Shown in pieces: positions 1-7,182 of a stretch of DNA of 48,345 bases. A program made the position numbers and the translations under genes. The notes below the pieces were generated by a model. That model was not told the DNA's origin. It ran no database searches and saw only the letters and a list, made by a program, of their open reading frames with translations. Every line of letters begins with the position of its first letter. The first letter of the stretch is position 1. Source of the DNA: Catellatospora coxensis (GTDB lineage Bacteria; Actinomycetota; Actinomycetes; Mycobacteriales; Micromonosporaceae); assembly GCF_016862635.1 (NCBI RefSeq), contig NZ_BONI01000073.1, positions 1-48,345 of the forward strand. Reading direction: 5' to 3'.

Positions 1-75
1 CCCGGCGAAGGGCGTACAAGATACGCACGGGTGCCAGGCAAGTCGAATGATCGAGGTAGGCGGTAGGGTCCGGGC

Positions 76-561
76 ATGATCATTCGAGAGGCGAGCGGCC
101 AGGACTGGCCCGCGATCTATCCGTTCTTCACCGAGATCGTCGCGGCGGGGGAGACGTACGCGTTCCCGGAGGGCATGGACGCCGAGCAGGCCCGGCCGTG
201 GTGGATGGAGCAGGCCCCGGGCCGGACCGTGGTGGCCGTGGACGGGGACACCGTGCTCGGATCGGCCAAGATGGGCCCGAACCGGCCGGGCCGGGGCGCG
301 CACATCGCGACCGCCAGCTTCATGGTCGACTCCGCTCACCGGGGCCGCGGCGTGGGCCGGGCGCTCGGCGAGCACGTCCTGGACTGGGCGCGGGCGCAGG
401 GGTACCACGGCATGCAGTTCAACGCGGTGGTGGAGACCAACGGCGCGGCCGTACGGCTGTGGCAGGCGATCGGGTTCGAGATCCTCGCCACCGTGCCCGA
501 GGCGTTCGAGCACCCGAAGCACGGCCGGGTCGGCCTGCACGTCATGTACCAGCGGCTGTAG
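76..561 (+). CDS. GNAT-family N-acetyltransferase
   Basis: A 161-residue protein expected to transfer acetyl from acetyl-CoA to an amine substrate in the cytoplasm; the substrate cannot be read from the sequence. The acetyl-CoA binding loop (GNAT motif A) is visible as RGRGVGRA at residues 89-96, followed by the motif B region NGAAVRLWQAIGFE near 122-135. Length and arrangement fit the phosphinothricin-acetyltransferase-like branch of the family. The start has no Shine-Dalgarno sequence; instead a TAGGGT hexamer at 64-69 lies six bases before the ATG, so the mRNA is probably leaderless. It is monocistronic: the next feature on this strand is a candidate RNA gene. The family call is firm, the specific activity is not. 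Confidence 0.88.
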   Translation: MIIREASGQDWPAIYPFFTEIVAAGETYAFPEGMDAEQARPWWMEQAPGRTVVAVDGDTVLGSAKMGPNRPGRGAHIATASFMVDSAHRGRGVGRALGEHVLDWARAQGYHGMQFNAVVETNGAAVRLWQAIGFEILATVPEAFEHPKHGRVGLHVMYQRL

Positions 562-657
562 CCGGACCGCCCACCCGGGCACGATCCGGTGGCGCAGGAA
601 GCGCGAAACGGACGAAACCGCGCGTGCCGGTGCGGTGCCCACGTACGAAATCCGCAC

Positions 658-724
658 TCCAGGGCAAACGCGGAGAGTGGAGCCATGATTACTTTCAGTG
701 AAAAAATCTTGAGTTTGCCCTGGA
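658..724. other. 12-bp perfect inverted repeat with 43-nt spacer
   Basis: TCCAGGGCAAAC (658-669) is exactly repeated inverted as GTTTGCCCTGGA (713-724). The spacer is unusually AT-rich for this genome and contains TTTCAGTGAAA, itself a small palindrome. The right arm overlaps the proposed -35 element of the candidate RNA gene, so the pair may be a regulator site, or the 5' helix of a longer form of that RNA. Confidence 0.5.
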
Positions 725-750
725 CGACCCCAGGTCAGGCGACGTAGCGT
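721..750 (+). promoter_or_regulatory. Proposed promoter of the candidate ncRNA
   Basis: TGGACG at 721-726 and TAGCGT at 745-750 are separated by 18 bases. The same -35 hexamer and spacing occur at 30702-30731 in front of the acyl-CoA dehydrogenase operon. Transcription would start near 757. Confidence 0.4.
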
Positions 751-756
751 GATCCC

Positions 757-960
757 CAGTGGCGCGACGCTCGATGAAGGCCCCAGGGGTCCCAGCGGGC
801 CGGCCCGGCCGGAAGACAGGTTCTTCAGGTTGGTGGCGCCGAGCGAAGTGCACAGGGGGATGGGTGGACAGATGCCGTTGGGGGACGGCGTCCACCCGGA
901 CAGTGAAAGGCCGGCGGCCGCTAACGGGGGTGAGCGACCGCCGGCCACACTGTCGCCAGA
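757..960 (+). ncRNA. Candidate free-standing structured RNA, family unknown
   Basis: No convincing reading frame occupies this stretch, but it folds into nested helices by direct inspection. CGCTCG 768-773 can pair with CGAGCG 840-845, enclosing a small GAAG/CTTC hairpin (812-826). GGGTGGAC 862-869 pairs with GTCCACCC 890-897, with inner GCCGT/ACGGC (874-878/885-889). GACAGTG 899-905 and GGCCGGCGG 909-917 pair with CACTGTC 948-954 and CCGCCGGCC 938-946. A promoter-like pair precedes it. The hairpin repeat at 966-1014 follows 12 bases after the last helix, in the orientation that elsewhere follows plus-strand genes. The next gene is on the opposite strand, so this is not a riboswitch leader. 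A 6S/Ms1-like RNA is one possibility that I cannot confirm. Confidence 0.5.
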
Positions 961-965
961 CCGAA

Positions 966-1014
966 GGAAGGGCACCTTCACAACGCTAGGCGTTGTAGAA
1001 GGTGCCCCTTCTTC
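966..1014 (+). repeat. GAAGGGCACCTTC hairpin repeat, copy 1 (probable terminator)
   Basis: Outer arms GAAGGGCACCTTC and GAAGGTGCCCcTTC (one inserted C) enclose an inner CAACGC/GCGTTG stem with a TAG loop. It lies between the plus-strand candidate RNA and the convergent minus-strand gene ending at 1042. Its polarity (AAGG before, CTTC after) is that of copies following plus-strand genes. Confidence 0.85.
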
Positions 1015-1041
1015 ACTCTTCCTATGGCGTGAGCTGCGGGT

Positions 1042-2001
1042 TCAGGCGCCCGGCGAGGGCCGGGGCGCGACCGGGGGCAGCGTGACCTCCGTCGGGAGCC
1101 GGGCGGCCGCGGCGAGGCGGCCCGCCCAGTCGGCGCGGATGCGGTCGAGCTGCTCGCGGTGCTCGGCCTCCCAGTCGTCCAGCCGCCACGACAGCACCCG
1201 CATCGCCGCCGTGTACGCGGGCATCCGGCACTCGGCGTCGTCGCGGTACAGCGCGGTCAGCTCGGCCTCCGCCCGCACCCACCCCGGCCTGGCCGGGCGA
1301 CCGTCGATCGGGGCCTCCTCCGGGCGCAGGTCCCAGTTGCGGACCAGGAAGTCGTCCCGGCCGTCCCAGCTGACCCTGTGCCCCCGCCCCGCCATGCACG
1401 ACGAGTACGGCAGCCCCGCCGCCAGCACCGTCGGGTGCGCCGCGATCCTGTTCAGCAGCCCGGGCAGGTTCACCAGGTCGTAGGCTCCGGCCGGCGGATC
1501 GGCGTCGTGGTAGTCGCGGTGCTCGTACCGCTCCCGGCAGGAGTTGCCGGCCGCCACCCAGGCGGTCACGTCGTCGCCCGGTCCCAGGTGCCACTTCTCC
1601 GGCGATTCATCGGGCAGCCGGGCGTTGCCCATCGCGTTGCGCACGACCCTGCGGCCGAGGTGGGTGACCGAGTCGAGCACACCCGCCCAGCCGTCGCCGT
1701 AGCCGAGGTCGGCGTCGGTGAAGTCCTGGTAGAAGCTGACGTACGGGTGGATCCGCCAGGGCTGGCCGCGCTCGCGCATGCACGCCGCGGTGCCGCCCTC
1801 GACCCGGTGGTAGTTGAGCAGCTCGTTCGCGCGCAGCTCGGCCGCCGAGCCGGTGATCCGCATGGTCAGCTCGTCCAGCCGCCGGGCCGTCGCGGCCAGG
1901 TCGAACCGCGCCGCCCGGTGCACGGCGTACCCGCCGCCCGCGATCAGCAGCGCCGCGCTGACCACCACGGCGACCAGGCGCTTGCGGGTGAGCCGGACCA
2001 T
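1042..2001 (-). CDS. Hypothetical protein with N-terminal membrane anchor/signal
   Basis: A 319-residue protein of no family I recognise. Residues about 8-27 form a hydrophobic segment after a basic start (MVRLTRKRL), so it is either anchored with the bulk outside or secreted. The rest is soluble, rich in Trp, Arg and Asp, with Cys at several spaced positions that could form disulphides outside the cell. The frame is open far upstream, but the ATG at 2001 has GAAGGG about eight bases before it and directly precedes the signal segment, so I chose it. It is divergent from the membrane protein gene at 2155 and may share that 150-bp regulatory gap. Function unknown. Confidence 0.72.
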   Translation of the reverse strand: MVRLTRKRLVAVVVSAALLIAGGGYAVHRAARFDLAATARRLDELTMRITGSAAELRANELLNYHRVEGGTAACMRERGQPWRIHPYVSFYQDFTDADLGYGDGWAGVLDSVTHLGRRVVRNAMGNARLPDESPEKWHLGPGDDVTAWVAAGNSCRERYEHRDYHDADPPAGAYDLVNLPGLLNRIAAHPTVLAAGLPYSSCMAGRGHRVSWDGRDDFLVRNWDLRPEEAPIDGRPARPGWVRAEAELTALYRDDAECRMPAYTAAMRVLSWRLDDWEAEHREQLDRIRADWAGRLAAAARLPTEVTLPPVAPRPSPGA

Positions 2002-2154
2002 CCCGTTCCCTTCGCGACACCGGATGAGACGGGTATGAATGTAGCCGCCGCTACCGGCCGGCGAGGTCCCGTGTGCCACGCAGCGGAGTCTCGCTTCGGC
2101 GACGATGTCCGTCGATGGTAGAACCGCAGTCTGTGTTCCGCGCCGGAGTGGGGG

Positions 2155-2898
2155 ATGGTCATGGCCGCGGTGGAGACCGTCACCGAGATCGAGCCGCCCG
2201 TCGCGGAAGGCCCGTCCCTGCGCTGGGTGCTGATCGCCGGAGCGCTGCTCGGCACGCCGGCCTTTCTCGGGGACGAGCTGCCCGAGGCCGTTGGGCGTAT
2301 CGTGCTGACGCTGACCAGCAACGGCTTCGCCTGGGGCGCGGCGGCGTTCGGCACGGGCTACCTGGTCCGCCGGGCCCGCCGCGCCCCTGTCGTCGCGACC
2401 GGCCTGCTGCTCGTCGCCACCGCCGTGTACTACCTGCTCATCCTGGTGGTGTCGCGGCGCTGGAGTGGTGGCTACACCGAGGACGGCTCGCCTCACGACC
2501 TGTACGGGCTGATCGGCCTGGTTCGTGCGGCGGGCTTCTGGCTGGTGCTCGCCGCCGGCGCGGGGCTGGTCTTCGGCCTGCTCGGCCACGTCGTGCGCAA
2601 CGCTTCGCCAGGGCGGTCCGCGGCCGCCGCGGGCCTGTCGTACGGCCTGCTGGCCGCGGAAGGCCTGCACGGCCTGGCCACCGCGGCATGGTGGATGATC
2701 GACGACCCCTTCGTCCAGGCATACGTCGTCTCGTACGCGGTCCAGGTGCCGCTCGCCCTGGCCGTCGTGACCGTCGCGATGGCCGGCCGCAGCGGGCCCG
2801 TCTCCTGGGCGGTCTACACGGCGTCGGCCGTCTGCGCTGCCGGCCTCGGCATCGCCCTCTGGTCCGTCGTCGACTCGATCCGCGTATCCGGCTTCTGA
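2155..2898 (+). CDS. Polytopic membrane protein, unknown function
   Basis: A 247-residue protein with about seven hydrophobic segments and short polar loops, including a twin-Arg/basic loop after the second helix (VRRARRAP). It looks like one of the small uncharacterised actinobacterial membrane families (DUF6518-like is a guess from general layout only). Start: ATG at 2155 has GGAGTGGGG just upstream; a second ATG at 2161 is possible. It is divergent from the hypothetical gene at 1042-2001 and followed by a very long perfect hairpin. No catalytic or binding motif is visible. Confidence 0.75.
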   Translation: MVMAAVETVTEIEPPVAEGPSLRWVLIAGALLGTPAFLGDELPEAVGRIVLTLTSNGFAWGAAAFGTGYLVRRARRAPVVATGLLLVATAVYYLLILVVSRRWSGGYTEDGSPHDLYGLIGLVRAAGFWLVLAAGAGLVFGLLGHVVRNASPGRSAAAAGLSYGLLAAEGLHGLATAAWWMIDDPFVQAYVVSYAVQVPLALAVVTVAMAGRSGPVSWAVYTASAVCAAGLGIALWSVVDSIRVSGF

Positions 2899-2961
2899 CC
2901 GGCCCGCCCCCACGCCGACCAACTCCTCGCCCCACCCACCGCTCCCTGACCAGCGCACCGT

Positions 2962-3011
2962 AGATCTAGAAGAGTTGTTGTCGCTCCAGCGACAACAACT
3001 CTTCTAGATCT
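2962..3011 (+). terminator. Perfect 24-bp hairpin
   Basis: The 24 bases at 2962-2985 are exactly repeated inverted at 2988-3011 with only CC between them. The arm begins AGATCTAGAAGAG and ends GTCGCT. It stands 63 bases after the stop of the membrane protein gene and is not related in sequence to the GAAGGGCACC hairpins. A factor-independent terminator without a U-tract is the simplest reading. Confidence 0.7.
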
Positions 3012-3037
3012 CGCCTCAGCGAAACCGGCTCCCAAGG

Positions 3038-3096
3038 TGATCATGGTGCCAGGGTCGGGACACGCCGAAGAACGCGCCCATAAGGTCATGATCAAC
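3038..3096 (-). repeat. GATCATG element, copy 1 (imperfect inverted repeat)
   Basis: TGATCATG at the left end and CATGATCA at the right end bound a 59-bp element. Read on the minus strand it matches the element at 21091-21147: both share GATCATGA-CTTATGG in the first arm and CGGCGTGTCC in the centre. It occupies part of the 333-bp gap between the membrane protein and the RCC1 gene. I see no clear promoter in the rest of that gap. Confidence 0.65.
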
Positions 3097-3231
3097 AGGT
3101 GTCGCGCGGCGCCGTGCGCGGCCGATCCGGTGGCTGCCGCGTGTCGTGCTGGGCGGTACCTCGGTCGGCGGTACAAAAGGCACGAATCGCGTTGTGCGGA
3201 GTTGGTCCGCGAATGTCCACGGGGGAGTCTC

Positions 3232-4422
3232 ATGCACCTGACGTCTCGGTACCGCAGGGTCATCGGCGGGACGGCGCTCGGCGCGTTGCTGACACTGACC
3301 GGTGGTGCGCCGACCGTGGCGGCCCCTGAAGGCAGGGACTCCCCGGTGCTGCGGCCTGCGGTGGCCTGGGGGGACAACGGGGCGGGCCGGCTCGGGGACG
3401 GGACCGGGCAGCAGCGCGACACCCCGGTCGCCGTGTCCGGGCTGCTCTCGGTGGCGCAGATCGACGCGGGCACCGCGTACGGGCTCGCGCTGCTGACCAA
3501 CGGCACCGTGCGGGCCTGGGGCGACAACGCGCGCGGCGCGCTGGGCGACGGCACCGAGACGGACCACGCCACGCCGGGCGTGGTGGCGGGGCTGGCCGGC
3601 GTACGGCAGATCGCCGCCGGCGCCGTGCACGCGCTCGCGCTGCTGGCCGACGGCACGGTCGCGGCGTGGGGCGACAACACCAGCGGGCAGCTCGGGCAGG
3701 GCGTCTTGGGCGGCGAGCGGCTGCTCCCCGTGCTGGTGCCGGGGCTGCGCAAGGTGCGTGCCGTCGCGGCCCGGGACAGCTACTCGCTGGCGCTGCTGGC
3801 CGACGGCACGGTCCTGGCGTGGGGCAACAACAGCGCCGGGGTGCTCGGCAACGGCACCGTCGGCACCGACGACCCCACCCCAGCTCCGGTGGTCGGGCTG
3901 AGGAACGTACGCGCGCTCGCCGCGGGCAGCGGCCACGTGCTGGCCCTGCTCCGCGACGGCACGGTGTCGGCATGGGGCGCGAACAACTTCGGCCAGCTCG
4001 GCCGGGGCACCGTCAGCGCCGACCCGTCCCCGGTCCCGGCGCCGGTGGCCGGTCTCGCCGGGGTCGAGGCCGTCGCCGCCGGGCTGCTGCACAGCCTGGC
4101 ACTGCGCAAGGACGGCACCGTACGGTCCTGGGGCGGCAACGAGGACGGCCAGCTCGGCATCGGCTCCTTCGGCGGGGTGCGCGACCGTCCCGTCACCGTG
4201 TCCGGGCTGACCCGGGCCCGCGCGGTCGCGGCCGGGTTCAACACCAGTCACGCCCTGTCGCGCGCCGACGACGACATCGTGCTGGCCTGGGGCCGGAACA
4301 GCACGGGCCAGCTCGGCGACGGCAGCACCGTGCGCCGCAGCCTTCCGGTCACGGTGCAGACCAGCCTCGACCACGTCGGCACCCTCGCCGCGGGCGACGG
4401 ATTCGCGCTGGCCGCGGGCTGA
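3232..4422 (+). CDS. Secreted seven-repeat RCC1-like beta-propeller protein
   Basis: A 396-residue protein with an N-terminal signal peptide (basic MHLTSRYRR, hydrophobic core, likely cleavage near PTVAA at about 30) and seven RCC1-type repeats, each about 50 residues with a core like AWGDNTSGQLGQG followed by a conserved HALALLADGTV-type segment. Seven is the number of blades in a complete RCC1 propeller, so the protein probably is just this domain, exported. Bacterial members are usually annotated as alpha-tubulin-suppressor-like or BNR/RCC1 proteins; a binding role outside the cell is inferred and no ligand is known. The ATG at 3232 has GGGGGAG five bases upstream and starts the signal peptide, so the longer open frame is not used. 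The next gene follows after 28 bases. Confidence 0.87.
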   Translation: MHLTSRYRRVIGGTALGALLTLTGGAPTVAAPEGRDSPVLRPAVAWGDNGAGRLGDGTGQQRDTPVAVSGLLSVAQIDAGTAYGLALLTNGTVRAWGDNARGALGDGTETDHATPGVVAGLAGVRQIAAGAVHALALLADGTVAAWGDNTSGQLGQGVLGGERLLPVLVPGLRKVRAVAARDSYSLALLADGTVLAWGNNSAGVLGNGTVGTDDPTPAPVVGLRNVRALAAGSGHVLALLRDGTVSAWGANNFGQLGRGTVSADPSPVPAPVAGLAGVEAVAAGLLHSLALRKDGTVRSWGGNEDGQLGIGSFGGVRDRPVTVSGLTRARAVAAGFNTSHALSRADDDIVLAWGRNSTGQLGDGSTVRRSLPVTVQTSLDHVGTLAAGDGFALAAG

Positions 4423-4450
4423 CCTGCGCCGGGTCGTGCATACTGCCCGG

Positions 4451-4909
4451 ATGCGGTTCACCAAGACGTTCAGCGAGCAGCAGTATGCCCAGGCCCTCGA
4501 CTCGTGGTCGTGGCTCGGCCTCGACGGCAGGAAGCCGCTGTTCACCTCGCTGTTCGGCGACGTTTTCCTGGCGGGGCAGTACGGCTGCTGGTATCTCGAC
4601 ACCATCGAGGGCGTCCTCACCCGGGTCTGGGCCTCGGCCGACGAGCTGGAGCGCGACCTGTCCACCGAGCAGGGGCAGGACCGCTACCTGCTGGGCGGGC
4701 TGGCCGCCCAGGCCGCCGACCGGGGTCTGGAGCTGGGACCCGACCAGGTGTACACGTTCATGCCGCCGCCGGTCATCGGCGGGGGCGTGACCATCGAGTC
4801 CGTGGTCGTGGAGAGCTTCACCGTCGCGGTGAACATCGCCGGCCAGATCCACGAGCAGGTCCGCGACCTGCCGCCGGGCACCTCGATCACCGGCATCACG
4901 CTCGGCTGA
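4451..4909 (+). CDS. DUF1851 / T6SS-immunity Tdi1 C-terminal-like protein
   Basis: A 152-residue cytoplasmic protein. The C-terminal half carries the family pattern: a PPPVIGGG segment (about residues 100-107), then a beta-rich stretch and GQIHEQVRDLPPGT (about 130-143). The N-terminal half has the FGDVFLAGQYGCWYLDT pattern of the same family. Members include the immunity protein of a type VI effector, but most actinobacterial copies are orphan proteins of unknown role; no toxin gene is adjacent here. No Shine-Dalgarno sequence is visible; CATACT at 4439-4444 ends six bases before the ATG, which suggests a leaderless mRNA and its own promoter despite the short gap after the RCC1 gene. Confidence 0.8.
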   Translation: MRFTKTFSEQQYAQALDSWSWLGLDGRKPLFTSLFGDVFLAGQYGCWYLDTIEGVLTRVWASADELERDLSTEQGQDRYLLGGLAAQAADRGLELGPDQVYTFMPPPVIGGGVTIESVVVESFTVAVNIAGQIHEQVRDLPPGTSITGITLG

Positions 4910-4931
4910 CCCGCGCGTCCGGCCGCTTCCG

Positions 4932-5426
4932 TCACCGCGGGTCGCGCAGGCGGGGGACGAGCGCGTCGGCGCCGAGCCCGGCCAGGCCGTCCTGTTCGAT
5001 GCGCGCGGCCAGCGCCCGGGACCAGGTCACCAGGCCGGTGGCCGCGACGTCGTGCGGCGGCGCGGCGGCGTACTCCTCGATGCGGTCGGCGGCCCGTCCC
5101 AGCAGCCTGGACGCGCCGGTCGCGTTGCCGCGGCGGGCATGGGTGAGGCCCACCGCCAGCTGGGCGAGCCCGCGCCACAGCTCGCGCTCCGGCTCGGGCG
5201 CGGCCTTCCACGCGCCTTCCAGCACCTCGTGCGCGTGGAACGCGCGCCCCTCGGCGAGCAGTTCCTGGGCCTGCGCGAGCGCCTCGTCCGGCGGCAGCCG
5301 CAGTTCGCCCGGAGTGGTCGGCACGCCCGCCGCGCCTCGGGGCAGCGGTCGGCCCAGCTCGTCACGGGGGCGGGCGTTGCGTGCCCGGCCCGAGCCGTCA
5401 CGGTCACGATCGGCGGCTGCGCTCAT
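4932..5426 (-). CDS. DUF309 domain protein
   Basis: A 164-residue, mostly helical protein. The DUF309 signature FHAHEVLEGAW is at residues 63-73, followed by the LWRGLAQLAVGLTHARRGN helix pair typical of the family. The invariant His and Glu could bind a metal, but no reaction has been established for the family. The first 45 residues are polar and probably disordered. The start at 5426 was chosen because the frame upstream has no family similarity; there is no clear Shine-Dalgarno sequence, and CAGGAT six bases upstream suggests a leaderless mRNA. The stop lies 22 bases from the convergent DUF1851 stop. Confidence 0.8.
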   Translation of the reverse strand: MSAAADRDRDGSGRARNARPRDELGRPLPRGAAGVPTTPGELRLPPDEALAQAQELLAEGRAFHAHEVLEGAWKAAPEPERELWRGLAQLAVGLTHARRGNATGASRLLGRAADRIEEYAAAPPHDVAATGLVTWSRALAARIEQDGLAGLGADALVPRLRDPR

Positions 5427-5511
5427 CCGTCCATCCTGCCCCGCGCCGCCGTCTCCGGACACCGGTTCGCGGGGCGGCACGCCTTGCGGTGATCCTTTAC
5501 GCTCGCCGCTC

Positions 5512-5835
5512 ATGGACACCGACGGCGCGCCGAATCCAGTCGAACCCGCCCGGCCTCGCTCGCCGCGTCTGCTGCTGATCGCGATGTCGGTGCTGCTCGC
5601 GGTGGGCGCGGCGGTCGTGGCATGGCAACTGCGGCACCCCGGGCAGGCCGGGCAGCCGGCGGCGCTCCCGTCGGCGGCCCCCGACAGCGCGATGGCGGGC
5701 ACCTCCACGCCGTTCGGGCTGGTCGTCACCGGTATGGAGATCATCGACAAGGTGGCCGCCGGGGGCGTGTCCGGCACCGAGGGCAGGCCGCGCACCGCCC
5801 TGTCCATCCTGTCGGTCACCTTCCGGCCGGCCTGA
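5512..5835 (+). CDS. Membrane-anchored remnant of a cyclophilin (C-terminal tail only)
   Basis: A 107-residue protein. Residues 1-18 are polar, 19-43 form one membrane segment, then a Pro/Ala-rich linker. From about residue 66 (TPFGLVVTGMEIIDKVAAGG) to the end (LSILSVTF) it matches the last strand-helix-strand of cyclophilin-type peptidyl-prolyl isomerases. Everything that holds the cyclophilin active site (the FHR and QGG-type motifs) is absent, so it should have no isomerase activity. A normal membrane-anchored actinobacterial cyclophilin is about 200-300 residues, which suggests an internal in-frame deletion, or domestication of the tail. TACGCT at 5498-5503 just before the ATG suggests a leaderless transcript. 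Expression is plausible but unproven; it may be a decaying gene. Confidence 0.65.
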   Translation: MDTDGAPNPVEPARPRSPRLLLIAMSVLLAVGAAVVAWQLRHPGQAGQPAALPSAAPDSAMAGTSTPFGLVVTGMEIIDKVAAGGVSGTEGRPRTALSILSVTFRPA

Positions 5836-5881
5836 CCGTTGCCGGGCCGCGGCCGATGGATCGCGCGCTCGGCGCAGGTCG

Positions 5882-7135
5882 TCAGGCGTCGGCGCGGCGC
5901 AGGGCGCCGAGCTCGTCCAGCTCGGTCAGCACGCTGTTGAGATGGCCGACCTGCTCGTCGGTATGCAGCGAGGTCAGCTGCACCCGGAAACCGACCTGAC
6001 CCCGGGGCACCAGCGGGTACGCGGCGAGCGTGACGTACACGCCGCGCCGCCAGAGCAGGCGGGCCACGTCGGCCAGGTCGTGGCCGGGTGACAGCGGCAG
6101 CTCGATGACCGGTGTCTGGTCCCGGTTGGGGGTGTGCGCGCCCAGCGACCGCAGGTGCGCGAGCACCCGGGCGGTCAGCCGGTGCAGCGTGTGCCGCAGC
6201 TGCTCGCCGCGGGCCTCGTTGACGTCGAACCCGGCCAGCACCGCCGCCAGCGAGTGCACCGGCGACGGTCCGGAGTAGAGGTAGGGCGGCGCGGCCAGCT
6301 TCAGCCGCTCCTTCAGCGCGGTCGGCACCGCCACGAACGCCAGCAGCGCCGAGTACGCCTTGGAGAACCCGCCGACGAGCACCACGTCGTCGTACGTCTC
6401 CGCGCAGTGCCGCACCACCGCGTTGCCGCGGGTCCCGTACGGCGTGGGCGAGCCGTCGCCGCGTTCGCCGATGACGCCGAAGCCGTGCGCGTCGTCGACG
6501 TAGAGCAGCGCGCCCCACTCGCGGCAGATCTTCGCCAGGGCGGGCAGGTCGGGGATGTTGCCGGTCATGCTGTTCACGCCGTCGAGGCAGACCACCCGGG
6601 GGTGGGCGGTGTCGGCCGAGCGCAGCAGGCGCACCAGCTCGTCGGGGTCGTCGGCGTGCCAGCGGTGCAGCCGCGCGCCGAGCCCGCGGGCGTACGAGCC
6701 GCCGTCGTAGATCGTCTTGTGGGCGCCGGCCTCGACGAACACCGCGCCGCTGCCGGCCAGCGCGGGCAGCACCGACATGTGGATGTGCGTGATCGTGGGG
6801 AGCACCAGGGTGTCGGGCGCGCCGAGCAGCTCGGCGAGCCGTTCCTCGATCTGCGGGTAGAGCCGCGGGCTGCCCAGCAGGCGCGACCAGCCCGGATGGG
6901 TGCCCCAGCGGCGCACCGCGCGCTCGGCGGCGGTGATGATCTCCTCGTCCAGGTCGAAGCCGAGGTAGTTGCAGGACGCGAAGTCGGTCAGCCAGTCGCC
7001 GCCCACCCGGATGCGGCGGCCGTCGACCTCGTCGACGACCGCGTCGTACATCGGGGTCACCGCGCGCAGCCGGTCGAGCTGGTCGACCGACGGCACCTTG
7101 TGCGCATCCGGCAGGTGCGGGGACATCTTCGTCAT
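5882..7135 (-). CDS. Alpha-oxoamine synthase-family PLP enzyme
   Basis: A 417-residue fold-type I PLP enzyme of the family that includes 8-amino-7-oxononanoate synthase, 2-amino-3-ketobutyrate CoA ligase, serine palmitoyltransferase and the CqsA/LqsA autoinducer synthases; these condense an amino acid with an acyl-CoA. The PLP lysine is K259 in GGFSKAYSA, the cofactor-contacting VDDAHGFG is at 213-220, and FASCNYLG at 52-59 is the family N-terminal signature. No biotin genes are nearby, so a role in biotin synthesis is unlikely. It is downstream of the GGDEF-EAL gene and coupled to it through a mini-ORF: its ATG overlaps the mini-ORF stop as ATGA. A signal or lipid precursor as product is an inference from that pairing. 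An alternative start is the ATG at 7126. Confidence 0.85.
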   Translation of the reverse strand: MTKMSPHLPDAHKVPSVDQLDRLRAVTPMYDAVVDEVDGRRIRVGGDWLTDFASCNYLGFDLDEEIITAAERAVRRWGTHPGWSRLLGSPRLYPQIEERLAELLGAPDTLVLPTITHIHMSVLPALAGSGAVFVEAGAHKTIYDGGSYARGLGARLHRWHADDPDELVRLLRSADTAHPRVVCLDGVNSMTGNIPDLPALAKICREWGALLYVDDAHGFGVIGERGDGSPTPYGTRGNAVVRHCAETYDDVVLVGGFSKAYSALLAFVAVPTALKERLKLAAPPYLYSGPSPVHSLAAVLAGFDVNEARGEQLRHTLHRLTARVLAHLRSLGAHTPNRDQTPVIELPLSPGHDLADVARLLWRRGVYVTLAAYPLVPRGQVGFRVQLTSLHTDEQVGHLNSVLTELDELGALRRADA

Positions 7136-7182
7136 GCCCGCGCCCCGCTTCGCTCGGCTCGGGTCCCGACCTGCTCGCTCAT
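7132..7182 (-). CDS. Coupling mini-ORF, MSER family copy A (16 residues)
   Basis: Encodes MSEQVGTRAERSGARA. Its ATG overlaps the TGA of the GGDEF-EAL gene (ATGA at 7182-7179) and its own TGA overlaps the ATG of the oxoamine synthase gene (ATGA at 7135-7132), so ribosomes could pass from gene to gene by reinitiation. It resembles the longer mini-ORFs at 18525 and 36564 in start, position and the GTRA..ERS segment. Whether the peptide itself has a role is unknown. Confidence 0.5.
   Translation of the reverse strand: MSEQVGTRAERSGARA

Noticed and set aside
749-1483. Open frame of about 244 codons on the plus strand across the candidate RNA and into the hypothetical gene
   Set aside because: Its composition is that of non-coding GC-rich DNA, it crosses the hairpin repeat and runs antisense to a better supported gene; no family pattern.
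2002-2958. Long upstream extension of the minus-strand hypothetical frame over the membrane protein gene
   Set aside because: It is the antisense of a clear polytopic membrane protein; the signal peptide and Shine-Dalgarno sequence place the true start at 2001.
5882-7135. Biotin synthesis gene bioF
   Set aside because: The family fits, but no bioA, bioB or bioD neighbour is present and the context is signalling; the specific name is not supported.
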